8,614 nt of DNA, taken from assembly GCA_947457085.1 (NCBI GenBank), contig CANGUS010000065.1, positions 1 through 8,614 of the forward strand, read 5' to 3'. Every line of letters begins with the position of its first letter. Position 1 is the first letter of the stretch. Below the pieces are notes generated by a model. That model was not told where the DNA came from, ran no database searches, and worked only from the letters and a program-made list of their open reading frames with translations. Below are positions 1-6,434 of the stretch, one piece after another. The position numbers and the translations under genes are program-made. The DNA is from Bacteroidota bacterium. Its GTDB lineage: Bacteria; Bacteroidota; Bacteroidia; Chitinophagales; Chitinophagaceae.

Positions 1-362
1 CCTTGGTAGGAATTAGAGGTCAGTTATTAGTTAAAGGAGAGAAAATAAATGGCATTACTTTTATTGCCGACGAATTGGAAGTAAGCAATGGCGATGCATT
101 AAAAAAATTATGTATCGATTTAAAAAATGATATTCAAGGACCCTACCTATTCTGTTTAACCGCCAATATTGAGGGTAAAGCAAGTGTTGCTGTTTCTGTG
201 GATGATCATTCTTCATTTGATGCTGGAAAAATAATTAAAGAACATATTGCACCTTTAATAAAAGGTGGTGGTGGTGGAAACAAAACCCTTGCTACTGCTG
301 GTGGACAAGATGCTAGCCAATTGGCAAATATTATAGAAACCGTAAAAAGTTTATTAAAATAA
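1..362 (+). CDS. alaS: Alanine--tRNA ligase, C-terminal fragment (5' end outside window)
   Basis: This is the last 119 residues of alanyl-tRNA synthetase, the cytoplasmic enzyme that charges tRNA-Ala. The reading frame is already open at the left edge, so the apparent TTG start at position 3 is not a real start; codons begin at base 3 and the stop is TAA at 360-362. The visible part matches the C-terminal DHHA1 (C-Ala) domain. It has the glycine-rich stretch GGGGGNK (fragment residues 88-94) followed by TLATAGGQDAS and a closing helix ending VKSLLK, as in other AlaS proteins (E. coli has GGKGGG followed by AGGTDA). In the family this domain binds the tRNA elbow and helps bring the editing and aminoacylation domains together. 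The aminoacylation and editing domains lie upstream of the window. It faces sdhB convergently across a hairpin. Confidence 0.93.
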   Translation, partial: LVGIRGQLLVKGEKINGITFIADELEVSNGDALKKLCIDLKNDIQGPYLFCLTANIEGKASVAVSVDDHSSFDAGKIIKEHIAPLIKGGGGGNKTLATAGGQDASQLANIIETVKSLLK

Positions 363-404
363 ATCTTCTACATCTTCAAAAACTAACTACTTACTATAAA
401 ATAG

Positions 405-430
405 AAATGCCATGCAATAGCATGGCATTT
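405..430. terminator. Bidirectional hairpin between alaS and sdhB
   Basis: AAATGCCATG (405-414) and CATGGCATTT (421-430) are perfect 10-bp reverse complements around a 6-base loop (CAATAG). The stem carries A-runs on its left flank and T-runs on its right, so RNA from either strand ends the stem in U-rich sequence. It lies 43 bp after the alaS stop and 21 bp after the sdhB stop, in a convergent gap with nothing else in it. This is what a shared intrinsic terminator looks like. The U-tract is short, so efficiency is uncertain. Confidence 0.8.
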
Positions 431-450
431 TACATTAGTTACAATTAATT

Positions 451-1209
451 TTATAAACTCATTTGAGCATTCAAATACTCTCTATTTAAACGAGCTATAT
501 TAGAAATTGAAATTTGTTTCGGACATTCTGCTTCACAAGCACCAGTGTTTGTACAAGCACCAAATCCTTCTTTATCCATTTGTGCAACCATATTTAAAAC
601 ACGAGTTTTACGTTCTGGCTCACCTTGAGGTAACAATGCATATTGAGATACTTTAGCAGACGTAAATAACATAGCGCTCGAGTTTTTACAAGCTGCAACA
701 CATGCTCCACAACCAATGCACATCGCTGCATCAAATGAAGCATCGGCCATTTCTTTATTAATTGGTAAAGAATTTCCATCTTGAGCGTTTCCTGTATTGA
801 CACTTATATAACCTCCTGCTTGCTGAATTCTATCAAAAGCACTTCTGTCTACCGTTAAATCTTTTAATACCGGAAAAGCAGCAGCTCTCCATGGCTCCAC
901 AGTAATTGTTTCACCATCTTTAAAAGCCCTCATGTGTAATTGACATGTGGTTGTACCATCCCATGGACCATGAGCACGGCCATTGATATGCATGCTGCAT
1001 GAACCACAAATACCTTCACGACAATCATGGTCAAAAGCAATTGGATCTTCACCATTATTAATTAATTTTTCATTAACCACATCAAACATTTCTAAGAAAG
1101 ACATTTCTGTTGAAATATTTTCAGCTTTGTAGGTTTCAAATTTACCTGCTGCATTTGAATTTGGTTGACGCCAAACTTTCAAGTTTAAATTTATATTACT
1201 ATGTTCCAT
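451..1209 (-). CDS. sdhB: Succinate dehydrogenase/fumarate reductase iron-sulfur subunit
   Basis: This 252-residue electron-transfer subunit carries electrons between the flavoprotein SdhA and the membrane cytochrome SdhC, on the cytoplasmic face of the inner membrane. Three clusters can be read from the sequence. The N-terminal plant-type ferredoxin domain has C63, C68 and C71 in CREGICGSC plus C89 for the [2Fe-2S] cluster. The C-terminal domain has C164, C167, C170 and C174 (CIGCGACVAAC), then C219, C225 and C229 (CTNTGACEAECP). By homology C164, C167, C170 and C229 hold [4Fe-4S], and C174, C219 and C225 hold [3Fe-4S]. C174 is followed by K rather than P, as expected for Wolinella/Bacteroidota-type enzymes. 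It is the last gene of sdhCAB, 37 bp after sdhA, with no recognisable promoter of its own. The start is ATG in an A/T-rich context without a Shine-Dalgarno sequence. Whether the complex runs mainly as SDH or as fumarate reductase cannot be told from sequence. Confidence 0.97.
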   Translation of the reverse strand: MEHSNINLNLKVWRQPNSNAAGKFETYKAENISTEMSFLEMFDVVNEKLINNGEDPIAFDHDCREGICGSCSMHINGRAHGPWDGTTTCQLHMRAFKDGETITVEPWRAAAFPVLKDLTVDRSAFDRIQQAGGYISVNTGNAQDGNSLPINKEMADASFDAAMCIGCGACVAACKNSSAMLFTSAKVSQYALLPQGEPERKTRVLNMVAQMDKEGFGACTNTGACEAECPKQISISNIARLNREYLNAQMSL

Positions 1210-1246
1210 ATTGAACGATATTTAAAAGTATTTATTATTAATTATT

Positions 1247-3223
1247 CTATTTATAGTTACGTTGACTTGGATGAATGACATCATACACTAAATCTTCTTT
1301 GTGTAGTTCCCATTCATTGTTGCCTTTGTTTTCCCAACAAGAAACATACATAAATTTATCATCATGACGCAATGCTTCACCATCAGCGGTTTGATGTTCT
1401 TCTCTAAAATGACCTCCGCAACTTTCTTCTCTAGTCAATGCATCAAGGCACATCAATTCTCCTAATTCTAAGAAATCGGCAACTCGTCCCGCTTTATCTA
1501 ATTCTGGATTTAAACTATCCATAGTACCTGGCACTCGAACATCTTTCCAAAACTCCTCGCGAAGTGCTCTAATGTCAGCAATTGCTTGTTTCAATCCTTT
1601 TTCATTTCGTGCCATACCACATTCATTCCACATGATTAAGCCTAATTTTTTGTGGAAATAATCAACAGACTTTGTTCCTTTCACATTCATGAAATGATTA
1701 ATTCTATCTTTCACTGCTTTTTCAGCTTCTTCAAATGCAGCTTGATTGGTATTTATTTTTGGTGTAGAAATTTCATCTGCTAAATAATTTCCTATTGTGT
1801 AAGGAATTACAAAGTATCCATCTGCTAACCCTTGCATCAAAGCACTTGCCCCTAGACGGTTTGCACCATGGTCACTAAAGTTAGCTTCGCCCAAAGCGTA
1901 AAGTCCTGGTACATTGGTCATTAATTCGTAATCCACCCAAAGGCCACCCATTGTGTAATGCACAGCTGGATAAATTCTCATAGGAACTTCGTATGGATCT
2001 TCTCCTGTTATTTTTGCATACATTTCAAAAAGGTTGCCATATTTTTCTTTAACAACAGCCTTACCCATTTTTAAAATTTCTTCTTTAGAAGCATTTGTCT
2101 TACCTGTTTTAATAGCTTCTGTTTTGCCATAACGTTCAAATGCTGCTGCATAATCTAAATAAACTGCCATTTTACTATTCCCTACACCATAGCCTGCATC
2201 ACAACGCTCTTTAGCAGCTCGAGATGCCACATCACGAGGAACTAAATTTCCAAATGCAGGATAACGACGCTCTAAGTAATAATCTCTTTCTTCTTCTGGA
2301 ATTTCTGTTGCTTTTCTATTGTCCCCTTGTTTTTTAGGAACCCAAATACGTCCATCATTTCTCAACGATTCCGACATAAGGGTTAATTTACTTTGATGAT
2401 CGCCACTTACAGGAATACATGTTGGATGTATTTGTGTAAAGCAAGGATTGCCAAACATAGCACCTTTTTTGTGCGCTTTCCAAGCTGCAGTTACATTTGA
2501 TCCCATGGCATTAGTAGACAAGAAAAATACATTTCCGTATCCACCAGTACATAATAAGACTGCATGAGCTCCATGTCTTTCAATCTCACCTGTAACTAAA
2601 TTTCGAGCAATAATTCCACGAGCTTTGCCATCAATAGTAACAACATCCAACATTTCGTGTCTGTTGTGTTCAACTATTTTCCCTAAAGATACTTGACGCA
2701 TTTGTGCTGAATAAGCACCTAACAAAAGTTGTTGCCCAGTTTGTCCAGCTGCATAAAACGTACGTTGAACTTGTGTTCCACCAAATGAACGATTACTTAA
2801 CAATCCACCATATTCACGCGCAAAAGGCACCCCTTGAGCAACGCACTGATCAATAATATTTCCACTCACTTCGGCTAAGCGATGTACATTAGCTTCACGA
2901 GCACGGTAGTCACCTCCTTTAATAGTATCGTAAAACAAGCGAAATACGCTGTCTCCATCATTTTGATAATTTTTTGCAGCATTAATTCCACCTTGTGCTG
3001 CAATAGAATGTGCACGACGAGCGCTGTCTTGAAAACAGAAAGTTTTAACGTTATAGCCTAATTCTGCTAAACTAGCTGCTGCAGAAGCTCCAGCCAATCC
3101 AGTTCCTACTACTATAATATCAATACTTCGCTTATTTGCTGGATTTACTAATTTACATGTACTTTTATAAGTACTCCATTTTTGTGCTAATTCACCAGCT
3201 GGTATTCTATTATTAATTGCCAT
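1247..3223 (-). CDS. sdhA: Succinate dehydrogenase/fumarate reductase flavoprotein subunit
   Basis: This is the 658-residue catalytic subunit that interconverts succinate and fumarate with covalently bound FAD. The Rossmann FAD-binding motif is VVGTGLAG (G40, G42, G45). The histidine expected to carry FAD is H72 in RAHSIAAQGG. Active-site signatures include HPT (266-268), SESLRNDGR (284-292), PRDVASRA (329-336, with R330 the likely proton-transfer arginine), VHYTMGG (421-427) and GANRLGASALMQG (453-465). The helical and C-terminal domains are intact, and the length is normal for the Bacteroidota form. I chose ATG 3223 although the frame stays open to 3373. The extra 50 residues would overlap sdhC and be encoded by an intergenic palindrome, and homologues I recall start close to MxIxxxIPAGxLAxKW. 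The stop is TAG. It is the middle gene of sdhCAB, 95 bp after sdhC and 37 bp before sdhB. Confidence 0.97.
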   Translation of the reverse strand: MAINNRIPAGELAQKWSTYKSTCKLVNPANKRSIDIIVVGTGLAGASAAASLAELGYNVKTFCFQDSARRAHSIAAQGGINAAKNYQNDGDSVFRLFYDTIKGGDYRAREANVHRLAEVSGNIIDQCVAQGVPFAREYGGLLSNRSFGGTQVQRTFYAAGQTGQQLLLGAYSAQMRQVSLGKIVEHNRHEMLDVVTIDGKARGIIARNLVTGEIERHGAHAVLLCTGGYGNVFFLSTNAMGSNVTAAWKAHKKGAMFGNPCFTQIHPTCIPVSGDHQSKLTLMSESLRNDGRIWVPKKQGDNRKATEIPEEERDYYLERRYPAFGNLVPRDVASRAAKERCDAGYGVGNSKMAVYLDYAAAFERYGKTEAIKTGKTNASKEEILKMGKAVVKEKYGNLFEMYAKITGEDPYEVPMRIYPAVHYTMGGLWVDYELMTNVPGLYALGEANFSDHGANRLGASALMQGLADGYFVIPYTIGNYLADEISTPKINTNQAAFEEAEKAVKDRINHFMNVKGTKSVDYFHKKLGLIMWNECGMARNEKGLKQAIADIRALREEFWKDVRVPGTMDSLNPELDKAGRVADFLELGELMCLDALTREESCGGHFREEHQTADGEALRHDDKFMYVSCWENKGNNEWELHKEDLVYDVIHPSQRNYK

Positions 3224-3240
3224 AATTATTTTATTTTTTA

Positions 3241-3290
3241 CCACAAAGTTCACAAAGAATTTTACAAGAAGAACACTGTGAGCTTTGTGG
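3241..3290. repeat. REP/MITE-like imperfect palindrome in the sdhC-sdhA gap
   Basis: CCACAAAGTTCACA (3241-3254) and TGTGAGCTTTGTGG (3277-3290) are reverse complements at 13 of 14 positions, around a 22-base loop. The left arm contains a tandem of CACAAAG at 3242-3248 and 3251-3257 (period 9). On the transcribed (minus) strand the mismatch is C·A; on the plus strand it would be a G·U wobble. No T-run follows either arm in the direction of transcription, so it is not a standard terminator. CACAAAG/CACAGAG-iterated palindromes of this kind are, as I recall, dispersed intergenic repeats in many Bacteroidota and other genomes; membership of such a family here is inference. It could still act in the operon mRNA, for example on processing or subunit ratio. 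Confidence 0.65.
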
Positions 3291-3318
3291 CCAAATGAGT
3301 GCTCTTGGTAGTTATTTA

Positions 3319-3987
3319 TTATTTTATTAAACCAAAATGAAATGCAATTGGCATGGCAGCAAATGCTGCGCAAATCAAGATGGTATAAACATATCCTACA
3401 TTTTTAATGATGCCATTGTATTTAGGACTATTCACTCCAATGGTTTGAAAAGCACTAGAAAATCCATGAATTAAATGCCAACACAATGCAATAACACCTG
3501 CTAAATAAACACCTACTATAACCGGATTTTGAAACTCTTCTTTCATTTCGTCAAATAAATTATGAGGTGCATCACCACTGTATAAAGCAATTTTAGTTCC
3601 TATGAAGAAGTCTTTTAAATGAATTACTAAAAATATCAATAATAGACTCCCTAAAATTCCCATACTGCGACTATACCATTTGCTGGTTGCATTTCCTGGG
3701 TTAACCGCATATTTTACTGGTCTTTTGTTATTGTTTTGCATCGTCAACATTAGACCTTGTATGATGTGGGCAAAAAGTCCTACAAACAATCCAAGTTCTA
3801 AAAATCGTACAATCCAATTATGACTTAAAAAACGTGCTACCCCATTGTAAGTAACACCTCCATCGTTTAAGAAAATACAGCTATTGGCTACTGCATGAAC
3901 GATTAAAAATAAAATTAAAAAAATTCCAGTAAATGCCATTACAAGCTTTTTACCGATAGAAGATGTAAAGTATTCTTTCCAAGTCAT
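3319..3987 (-). CDS. sdhC: Succinate dehydrogenase/fumarate reductase cytochrome b subunit
   Basis: This 222-residue membrane anchor binds two hemes b and is the site of menaquinone reduction or menaquinol oxidation. It is the single-subunit, five-helix (type B) form found in Bacillus subtilis and Wolinella, so no sdhD is expected and none is seen. Hydrophobic segments lie near residues 15-34, 58-80, 108-128, 155-175 and 197-218. The likely axial heme ligands, one in each of the first four helices, are H31, H74, H123 and H171 (H174 is an alternative for the last). The chosen start is ATG 3987 (MTWKEYF). The frame continues to ATG 4029, but those 14 extra codons run over a good -7 promoter element. 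It is the first gene of sdhCAB, reading toward sdhA across a 95-bp gap that contains a palindrome. Confidence 0.94.
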   Translation of the reverse strand: MTWKEYFTSSIGKKLVMAFTGIFLILFLIVHAVANSCIFLNDGGVTYNGVARFLSHNWIVRFLELGLFVGLFAHIIQGLMLTMQNNNKRPVKYAVNPGNATSKWYSRSMGILGSLLLIFLVIHLKDFFIGTKIALYSGDAPHNLFDEMKEEFQNPVIVGVYLAGVIALCWHLIHGFSSAFQTIGVNSPKYNGIIKNVGYVYTILICAAFAAMPIAFHFGLIK

Positions 3988-4012
3988 AATAAAAAATTGA
4001 ATTTTCGAAGTG

Positions 4013-4043
4013 CGAAGATACTGAATCATAAACGCATTGTCAA
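4013..4043 (-). promoter_or_regulatory. Predicted promoter of sdhCAB (Bacteroidota type)
   Basis: On the minus strand TATCTTCG (4020-4013) matches the Bacteroidota -7 consensus TAnnTTTG at all but one position. A TTG (4043-4041), within ATTATTG, lies exactly 20 bases upstream, inside the 19-21 spacing described for the -33 element. Transcription would start near 4006-4008 and leave a leader of about 20 bases before the sdhC ATG at 3987. This supports both a separate sdhCAB promoter downstream of anmK and the shorter SdhC start. Confidence 0.5.
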
Positions 4044-4060
4044 TAATTTGTATAAAAAGA

Positions 4061-4077
4061 TAACATAATTCATGTTG
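4061..4077 (-). terminator. Weak possible terminator after anmK
   Basis: On the minus strand AACAT (4076-4072) and ATGTT (4066-4062) form a 5-bp stem, extendable by one wobble pair, around a 5-base loop. It is followed by the T-rich ATCTTTTTATA. It sits 16 bp after the anmK stop and just upstream of the predicted sdhCAB promoter, the right place for a terminator. The stem is short and AT-rich, so the call is tentative and read-through from anmK into sdhCAB is possible. Confidence 0.3.
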
Positions 4078-4092
4078 AATTACTATAGATAA

Positions 4093-5169
4093 TTACTCTT
4101 GACCCATCCACAAAGCACCGCCTACACTGTTTCTAGATGCGCCGGTGACACTTGATAATACATTGTTTTCTTCTCTCCAACGGAGTGTGCCGATCAGGGC
4201 CATCACCAATGCTTCTTTGTATTGTATTAATTTCGAATCAGGGATCACGACTTCAACGTTTTTAGTCAATAATTTTTCTGAAATTAATTTCATTAAAAAA
4301 GTATTGAAAGCACCTCCACCCGTCACCAACATTTTTTGTGATTCACCAGGAACAATAGATTCGGCAATTTGATGAGCAATGTGTTCACACATTGTTCTTA
4401 GTTTATCTTGATTAGAGATAGCATATTTTTGAATAATCGGGAAAATAACCTCTAAACCAAATTGATTGGAAAGTGATTTAGGATAAGGCTTTTGATAATA
4501 ATCTAAATCGTTTAGCTCGTTTAATAAATCATCTTTAATACTGCCTTTGCTAGCTTCAATGCCTTCTTTATCAAAAGCCGTCCCCATTTCGTTGGCAATT
4601 AAGTTTAAAATTCTGTTGGCAGGACAAACATCAAATGCTACAAATTTATCGGCTAATTGAATGGTTAAATTAGAGATGCCACCAATATTTAAAAAATATT
4701 GATAGTCGCTCCAAAATAACTGTTCACCTATGGGCACAATGGGAGCTCCTTGACCACCTAAAGCAACATCTAAGTTTCGCAAATCGCTCACTACGGGCAA
4801 TTGAGTTTCGGCTGCAATGCTGGCACCATCACCCATTTGAAAGGTCATCCCTAAAGCTGGCTCATGAAAAACAGTATGTCCATGACTGGCAATTAAATGC
4901 ACTTTGTGGGTCAAATTATGTTCTTCAATGAACTGATGTATGTTTTTTCCCATCCAATGTCCAAATTCGGCATGAGTGAGTAATAATTCTTTTGCTGAAG
5001 CATGGGCAATGTTAGTTAGTTTTTGTTTCCATTGTTCGTCAAATTCTATGCAACTAGCCTCTTCAATTTCAAAATTCCATTTGCCCCCAACTTCTTCAAT
5101 TCTACAATAAGCTATATCTAATCCATCGATCGAACTACCGCTCATTGTTCCAATAACATAATATACCAT
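4093..5169 (-). CDS. anmK: Anhydro-N-acetylmuramic acid kinase
   Basis: This 358-residue cytoplasmic kinase uses ATP and water to convert 1,6-anhydro-N-acetylmuramic acid, a product of peptidoglycan turnover, to MurNAc-6-phosphate, which MurQ etherase normally processes next. It belongs to the ASKHA (hexokinase/actin-like) fold. Family motifs are present: GTMSGSSIDGLD (7-18, phosphate-binding; SGSS replaces the usual SGTS), ASHGHTVFHEP (94-104), GDGASIAAET (113-122), LGGQGAPIVP (137-146), NIGGISNLT (161-169), AFDVCPANR (178-186, with D180 aligning with the catalytic Asp of E. coli FDTGPGN), VTGGGAFN (282-289) and SVTGASRNSVGGALW (340-354). Length is normal for the family. ATG 5169 is only two residues from the conserved first strand. 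A -7-like TAACTTTG lies just upstream, so the mRNA may be leaderless. The CoA-binding gene ends 98 bp upstream, and sdhCAB follows downstream under a predicted separate promoter. No murQ or NagA-like partner lies in the window. Confidence 0.95.
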   Translation of the reverse strand: MVYYVIGTMSGSSIDGLDIAYCRIEEVGGKWNFEIEEASCIEFDEQWKQKLTNIAHASAKELLLTHAEFGHWMGKNIHQFIEEHNLTHKVHLIASHGHTVFHEPALGMTFQMGDGASIAAETQLPVVSDLRNLDVALGGQGAPIVPIGEQLFWSDYQYFLNIGGISNLTIQLADKFVAFDVCPANRILNLIANEMGTAFDKEGIEASKGSIKDDLLNELNDLDYYQKPYPKSLSNQFGLEVIFPIIQKYAISNQDKLRTMCEHIAHQIAESIVPGESQKMLVTGGGAFNTFLMKLISEKLLTKNVEVVIPDSKLIQYKEALVMALIGTLRWREENNVLSSVTGASRNSVGGALWMGQE

Positions 5170-5173
5170 GGTG

Positions 5174-5181
5174 CAAAGTTA
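5174..5181 (-). promoter_or_regulatory. Predicted -7 element directly ahead of anmK
   Basis: On the minus strand TAACTTTG (5181-5174) is a full match to TAnnTTTG. It ends 4 bases before the anmK ATG (5169-5167), so transcription would start at or within a base or two of the start codon. No TTG or TTTG occurs at the usual 19-21-base spacing; the nearest (5210-5208) is 26 bases away. The region between is very AT-rich and includes the 14-bp palindrome TATTTTTAAAAATA at 5191-5204. Confidence 0.4.
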
Positions 5182-5267
5182 TAGCAATTCTATTTTTAAA
5201 AATATTTCAAGTGCTTAAAATATTTTATATATTGATGGAAGTAACTAAATATTATATTTTTAATTCA

Positions 5268-5633
5268 TTAAAACTGACCTGTGCTCAACATGACTAACGT
5301 ACATGCCTCTAAACATTCAATATTTTGAGCTTTAGCCATTTCTATAAATACATCATTTTCAGTTCCTGGATTAAAAATAATACGAATAGGATTTAATGAA
5401 AGCACATAATCATAATATGCTGGCTGATGTTTTTCACCAATATATAAGGTTACGGTATGAATATTCTCGAAGGGTATTTTTTCGATTCCAAATGAAACAT
5501 CTTCAATTTTTCCAACTTTATTACCAATGGCCACAACATCAAAATGGTATTTTCGCAACATGCGAACCGCTTTGTTACTATAACGTTCTGTATTTTCAGA
5601 TGCACCAATAACCAATGTTTTTTGAGTACTCAT
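5268..5633 (-). CDS. CoA-binding (YccU-like) Rossmann protein
   Basis: This 121-residue protein is a single CoA-binding domain (CoA_binding_2/YccU type), about the usual size for stand-alone members. The N-terminal strand and loop LVIGASENTERYSNKAVRML (7-26) matches the family nucleotide/CoA loop, followed by the second strand FDVVAIGNKVGKIEDV (31-46). The later FNPGTEN (87-93) and ECLEACTLVML (106-116) are the characteristic C-terminal half, in which a conserved Asn-Pro-Gly and a Cys near the end recur. It is related to the CoA-binding domain of succinyl-CoA synthetase alpha, but it lacks the ligase domain and its cellular role is unknown. There is no signal peptide or membrane segment. The start is ATG 5633. 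No clean promoter is visible; TACATTGC at 5659-5652 (minus) is only a partial -7 match. It is the first of the minus-strand genes leading to anmK, 98 bp away, and diverges from the SPOR gene. Confidence 0.85.
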   Translation of the reverse strand: MSTQKTLVIGASENTERYSNKAVRMLRKYHFDVVAIGNKVGKIEDVSFGIEKIPFENIHTVTLYIGEKHQPAYYDYVLSLNPIRIIFNPGTENDVFIEMAKAQNIECLEACTLVMLSTGQF

Positions 5634-5754
5634 TTTTGAATGTATTTATTTGCAATGTACTTCATTTCATTCACATGATTAAATACAAAAGTCAGACTAT
5701 CTGTTAAATAATTTCAAGTGCAGGGTAATTCATATATCTGAAAAATAAAAATAT

Positions 5755-5762
5755 TACATTTG
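5755..5762 (+). promoter_or_regulatory. Predicted -7 element for the SPOR/amidohydrolase pair
   Basis: TACATTTG is an exact match to the Bacteroidota TAnnTTTG consensus, placed upstream of the SPOR gene in the divergent gap. There is no TTG or TTTG at 19-21 bases upstream, so the -33 part is missing or degenerate. A start near 5767-5769 would give a leader of about 73 bases (to ATG 5841) that contains a 15-codon ORF. Confidence 0.42.
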
Positions 5763-5778
5763 CAAAATAATTTAGAGG

Positions 5779-5826
5779 ATGAATTTTGTGGATGATAAAT
5801 TTTATTATGCTCTGTTTACTTTCTAA
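5779..5826 (+). other. Possible upstream ORF of 15 codons in the SPOR gene leader
   Basis: An ATG at 5779 opens a 15-residue frame, MNFVDDKFYYALFTF, ending in TAA at 5824-5826, 14 bp before the ATG at 5841. Six of 15 residues are aromatic. AGAGG lies immediately before the ATG, too close for normal Shine-Dalgarno spacing. It falls inside the predicted leader RNA. In DNA this AT-rich, a short open frame rich in Phe and Tyr can occur by chance, so this is a candidate only. Confidence 0.2.
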
Positions 5827-5840
5827 ATTATTTCAACTCA

Positions 5841-6389
5841 ATGAATATTAAACACAAACTGAAAAGCATGAAATACATATTTACATTCATATTTTTTTGC
5901 TCCATATCCATGATTGCAAAGGCGCAGATTACTCTTACTGATTCAATATTAGTAGATGAAAATATAATTATTTTTAAAGATCCTCGATTGGATATTTTAG
6001 ATAAACGCCTAGCATTGATGTTGAAATTAGAAGCTATGGAAAAAGCAGAAATCAAAGCAAAGGAAATTCCATTGTATAAACCCATTGTATCTGCTGATGG
6101 CAAGAAACAAGTTACTGGAAGTATTTATACGGTTAAAGGATATCGAATTGTAATTTATAATGGCGCTGATAAAAATGCTGCATTAACTGCAAAAAATAAT
6201 TTTTCAAGGGCTTTTCCAGGCACTCGTTCTTATTTAAGTTATAACGTACCCTCTTATAAAATTAAAGTAGGGGATTTTGATAATAAAAATGATGCAAACA
6301 AATTTTTGCGTCGTTTAATGGGAGCTTTTCCTGCTTCGTTTATTGTACCTGATTTAGTGACAATAAAAAATATTAATGTAATTCAATAA
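5841..6389 (+). CDS. Secreted SPOR-domain protein of unknown function
   Basis: This 182-residue protein has a Sec signal peptide and a C-terminal SPOR-like domain. The hydrophobic stretch YIFTFIFFCSISMIAKAQ (12-29) ends in AKA-Q, a typical signal peptidase I site, so the mature protein should be periplasmic or outside. There is no lipobox cysteine. The mature part begins with a charged linker containing FKDPRLDILDKRL (45-57), a pattern I recall from other Bacteroidota SPOR proteins. The SPOR region is about 98-175: KGYRIVIYNGADKNAAL (99-115), then YKIKVGDFDNKNDANKFLRR (139-158), matching the family Y-x-V-x-V-G-x-F pattern. SPOR domains elsewhere bind glycan strands stripped of peptides. ATG 5868 (MKYIFT) is an equally good start and would shorten the n-region of the signal peptide. 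It is followed after 45 bp by the amidohydrolase gene with no evident promoter between, so the two may be cotranscribed. Its exact role is unknown. Confidence 0.75.
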   Translation: MNIKHKLKSMKYIFTFIFFCSISMIAKAQITLTDSILVDENIIIFKDPRLDILDKRLALMLKLEAMEKAEIKAKEIPLYKPIVSADGKKQVTGSIYTVKGYRIVIYNGADKNAALTAKNNFSRAFPGTRSYLSYNVPSYKIKVGDFDNKNDANKFLRRLMGAFPASFIVPDLVTIKNINVIQ

Positions 6390-6434
6390 AAATAGTCTAC
6401 TTATTTAAGTTGGATATAAATAAAAATAATTTCA

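Noticed and set aside
688..720. Missing proline after C174 in SdhB (CxxCxxCxxxCK instead of CP)
   Set aside because: Wolinella-type and Bacteroidota enzymes also lack this proline, so it is a lineage feature rather than damage.
594..803. 69-residue minus-strand frame inside sdhB
   Set aside because: It is an out-of-frame overlap with the iron-sulfur domain of sdhB; its sequence shows no motif and the sdhB frame is unmistakable.
3224..3373. 50-codon in-frame extension of sdhA that would overlap the end of sdhC by 55 bp
   Set aside because: It is translated from the intergenic palindrome and the sdhC tail, has no resemblance to SdhA, and the standard Bacteroidota N-terminus begins at ATG 3223.
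4145..4372. 75-residue open frame on the plus strand inside anmK
   Set aside because: It is the reverse-strand shadow of conserved AnmK motifs, with no family similarity.
5191..5204. 14-bp palindrome TATTTTTAAAAATA upstream of anmK
   Set aside because: It is made only of A and T in very AT-rich DNA; palindromes of this kind are expected by chance, and no operator is implied.
5396..5611. 71-residue plus-strand frame inside the CoA-binding gene
   Set aside because: It is a shadow of the real minus-strand gene; the His/Tyr/Gln-rich composition is what the opposite strand would give.
5828..6103. 91-residue minus-strand frame opposite the SPOR gene
   Set aside because: The plus-strand frame has a proper signal peptide and SPOR pattern; the minus frame has no motif.
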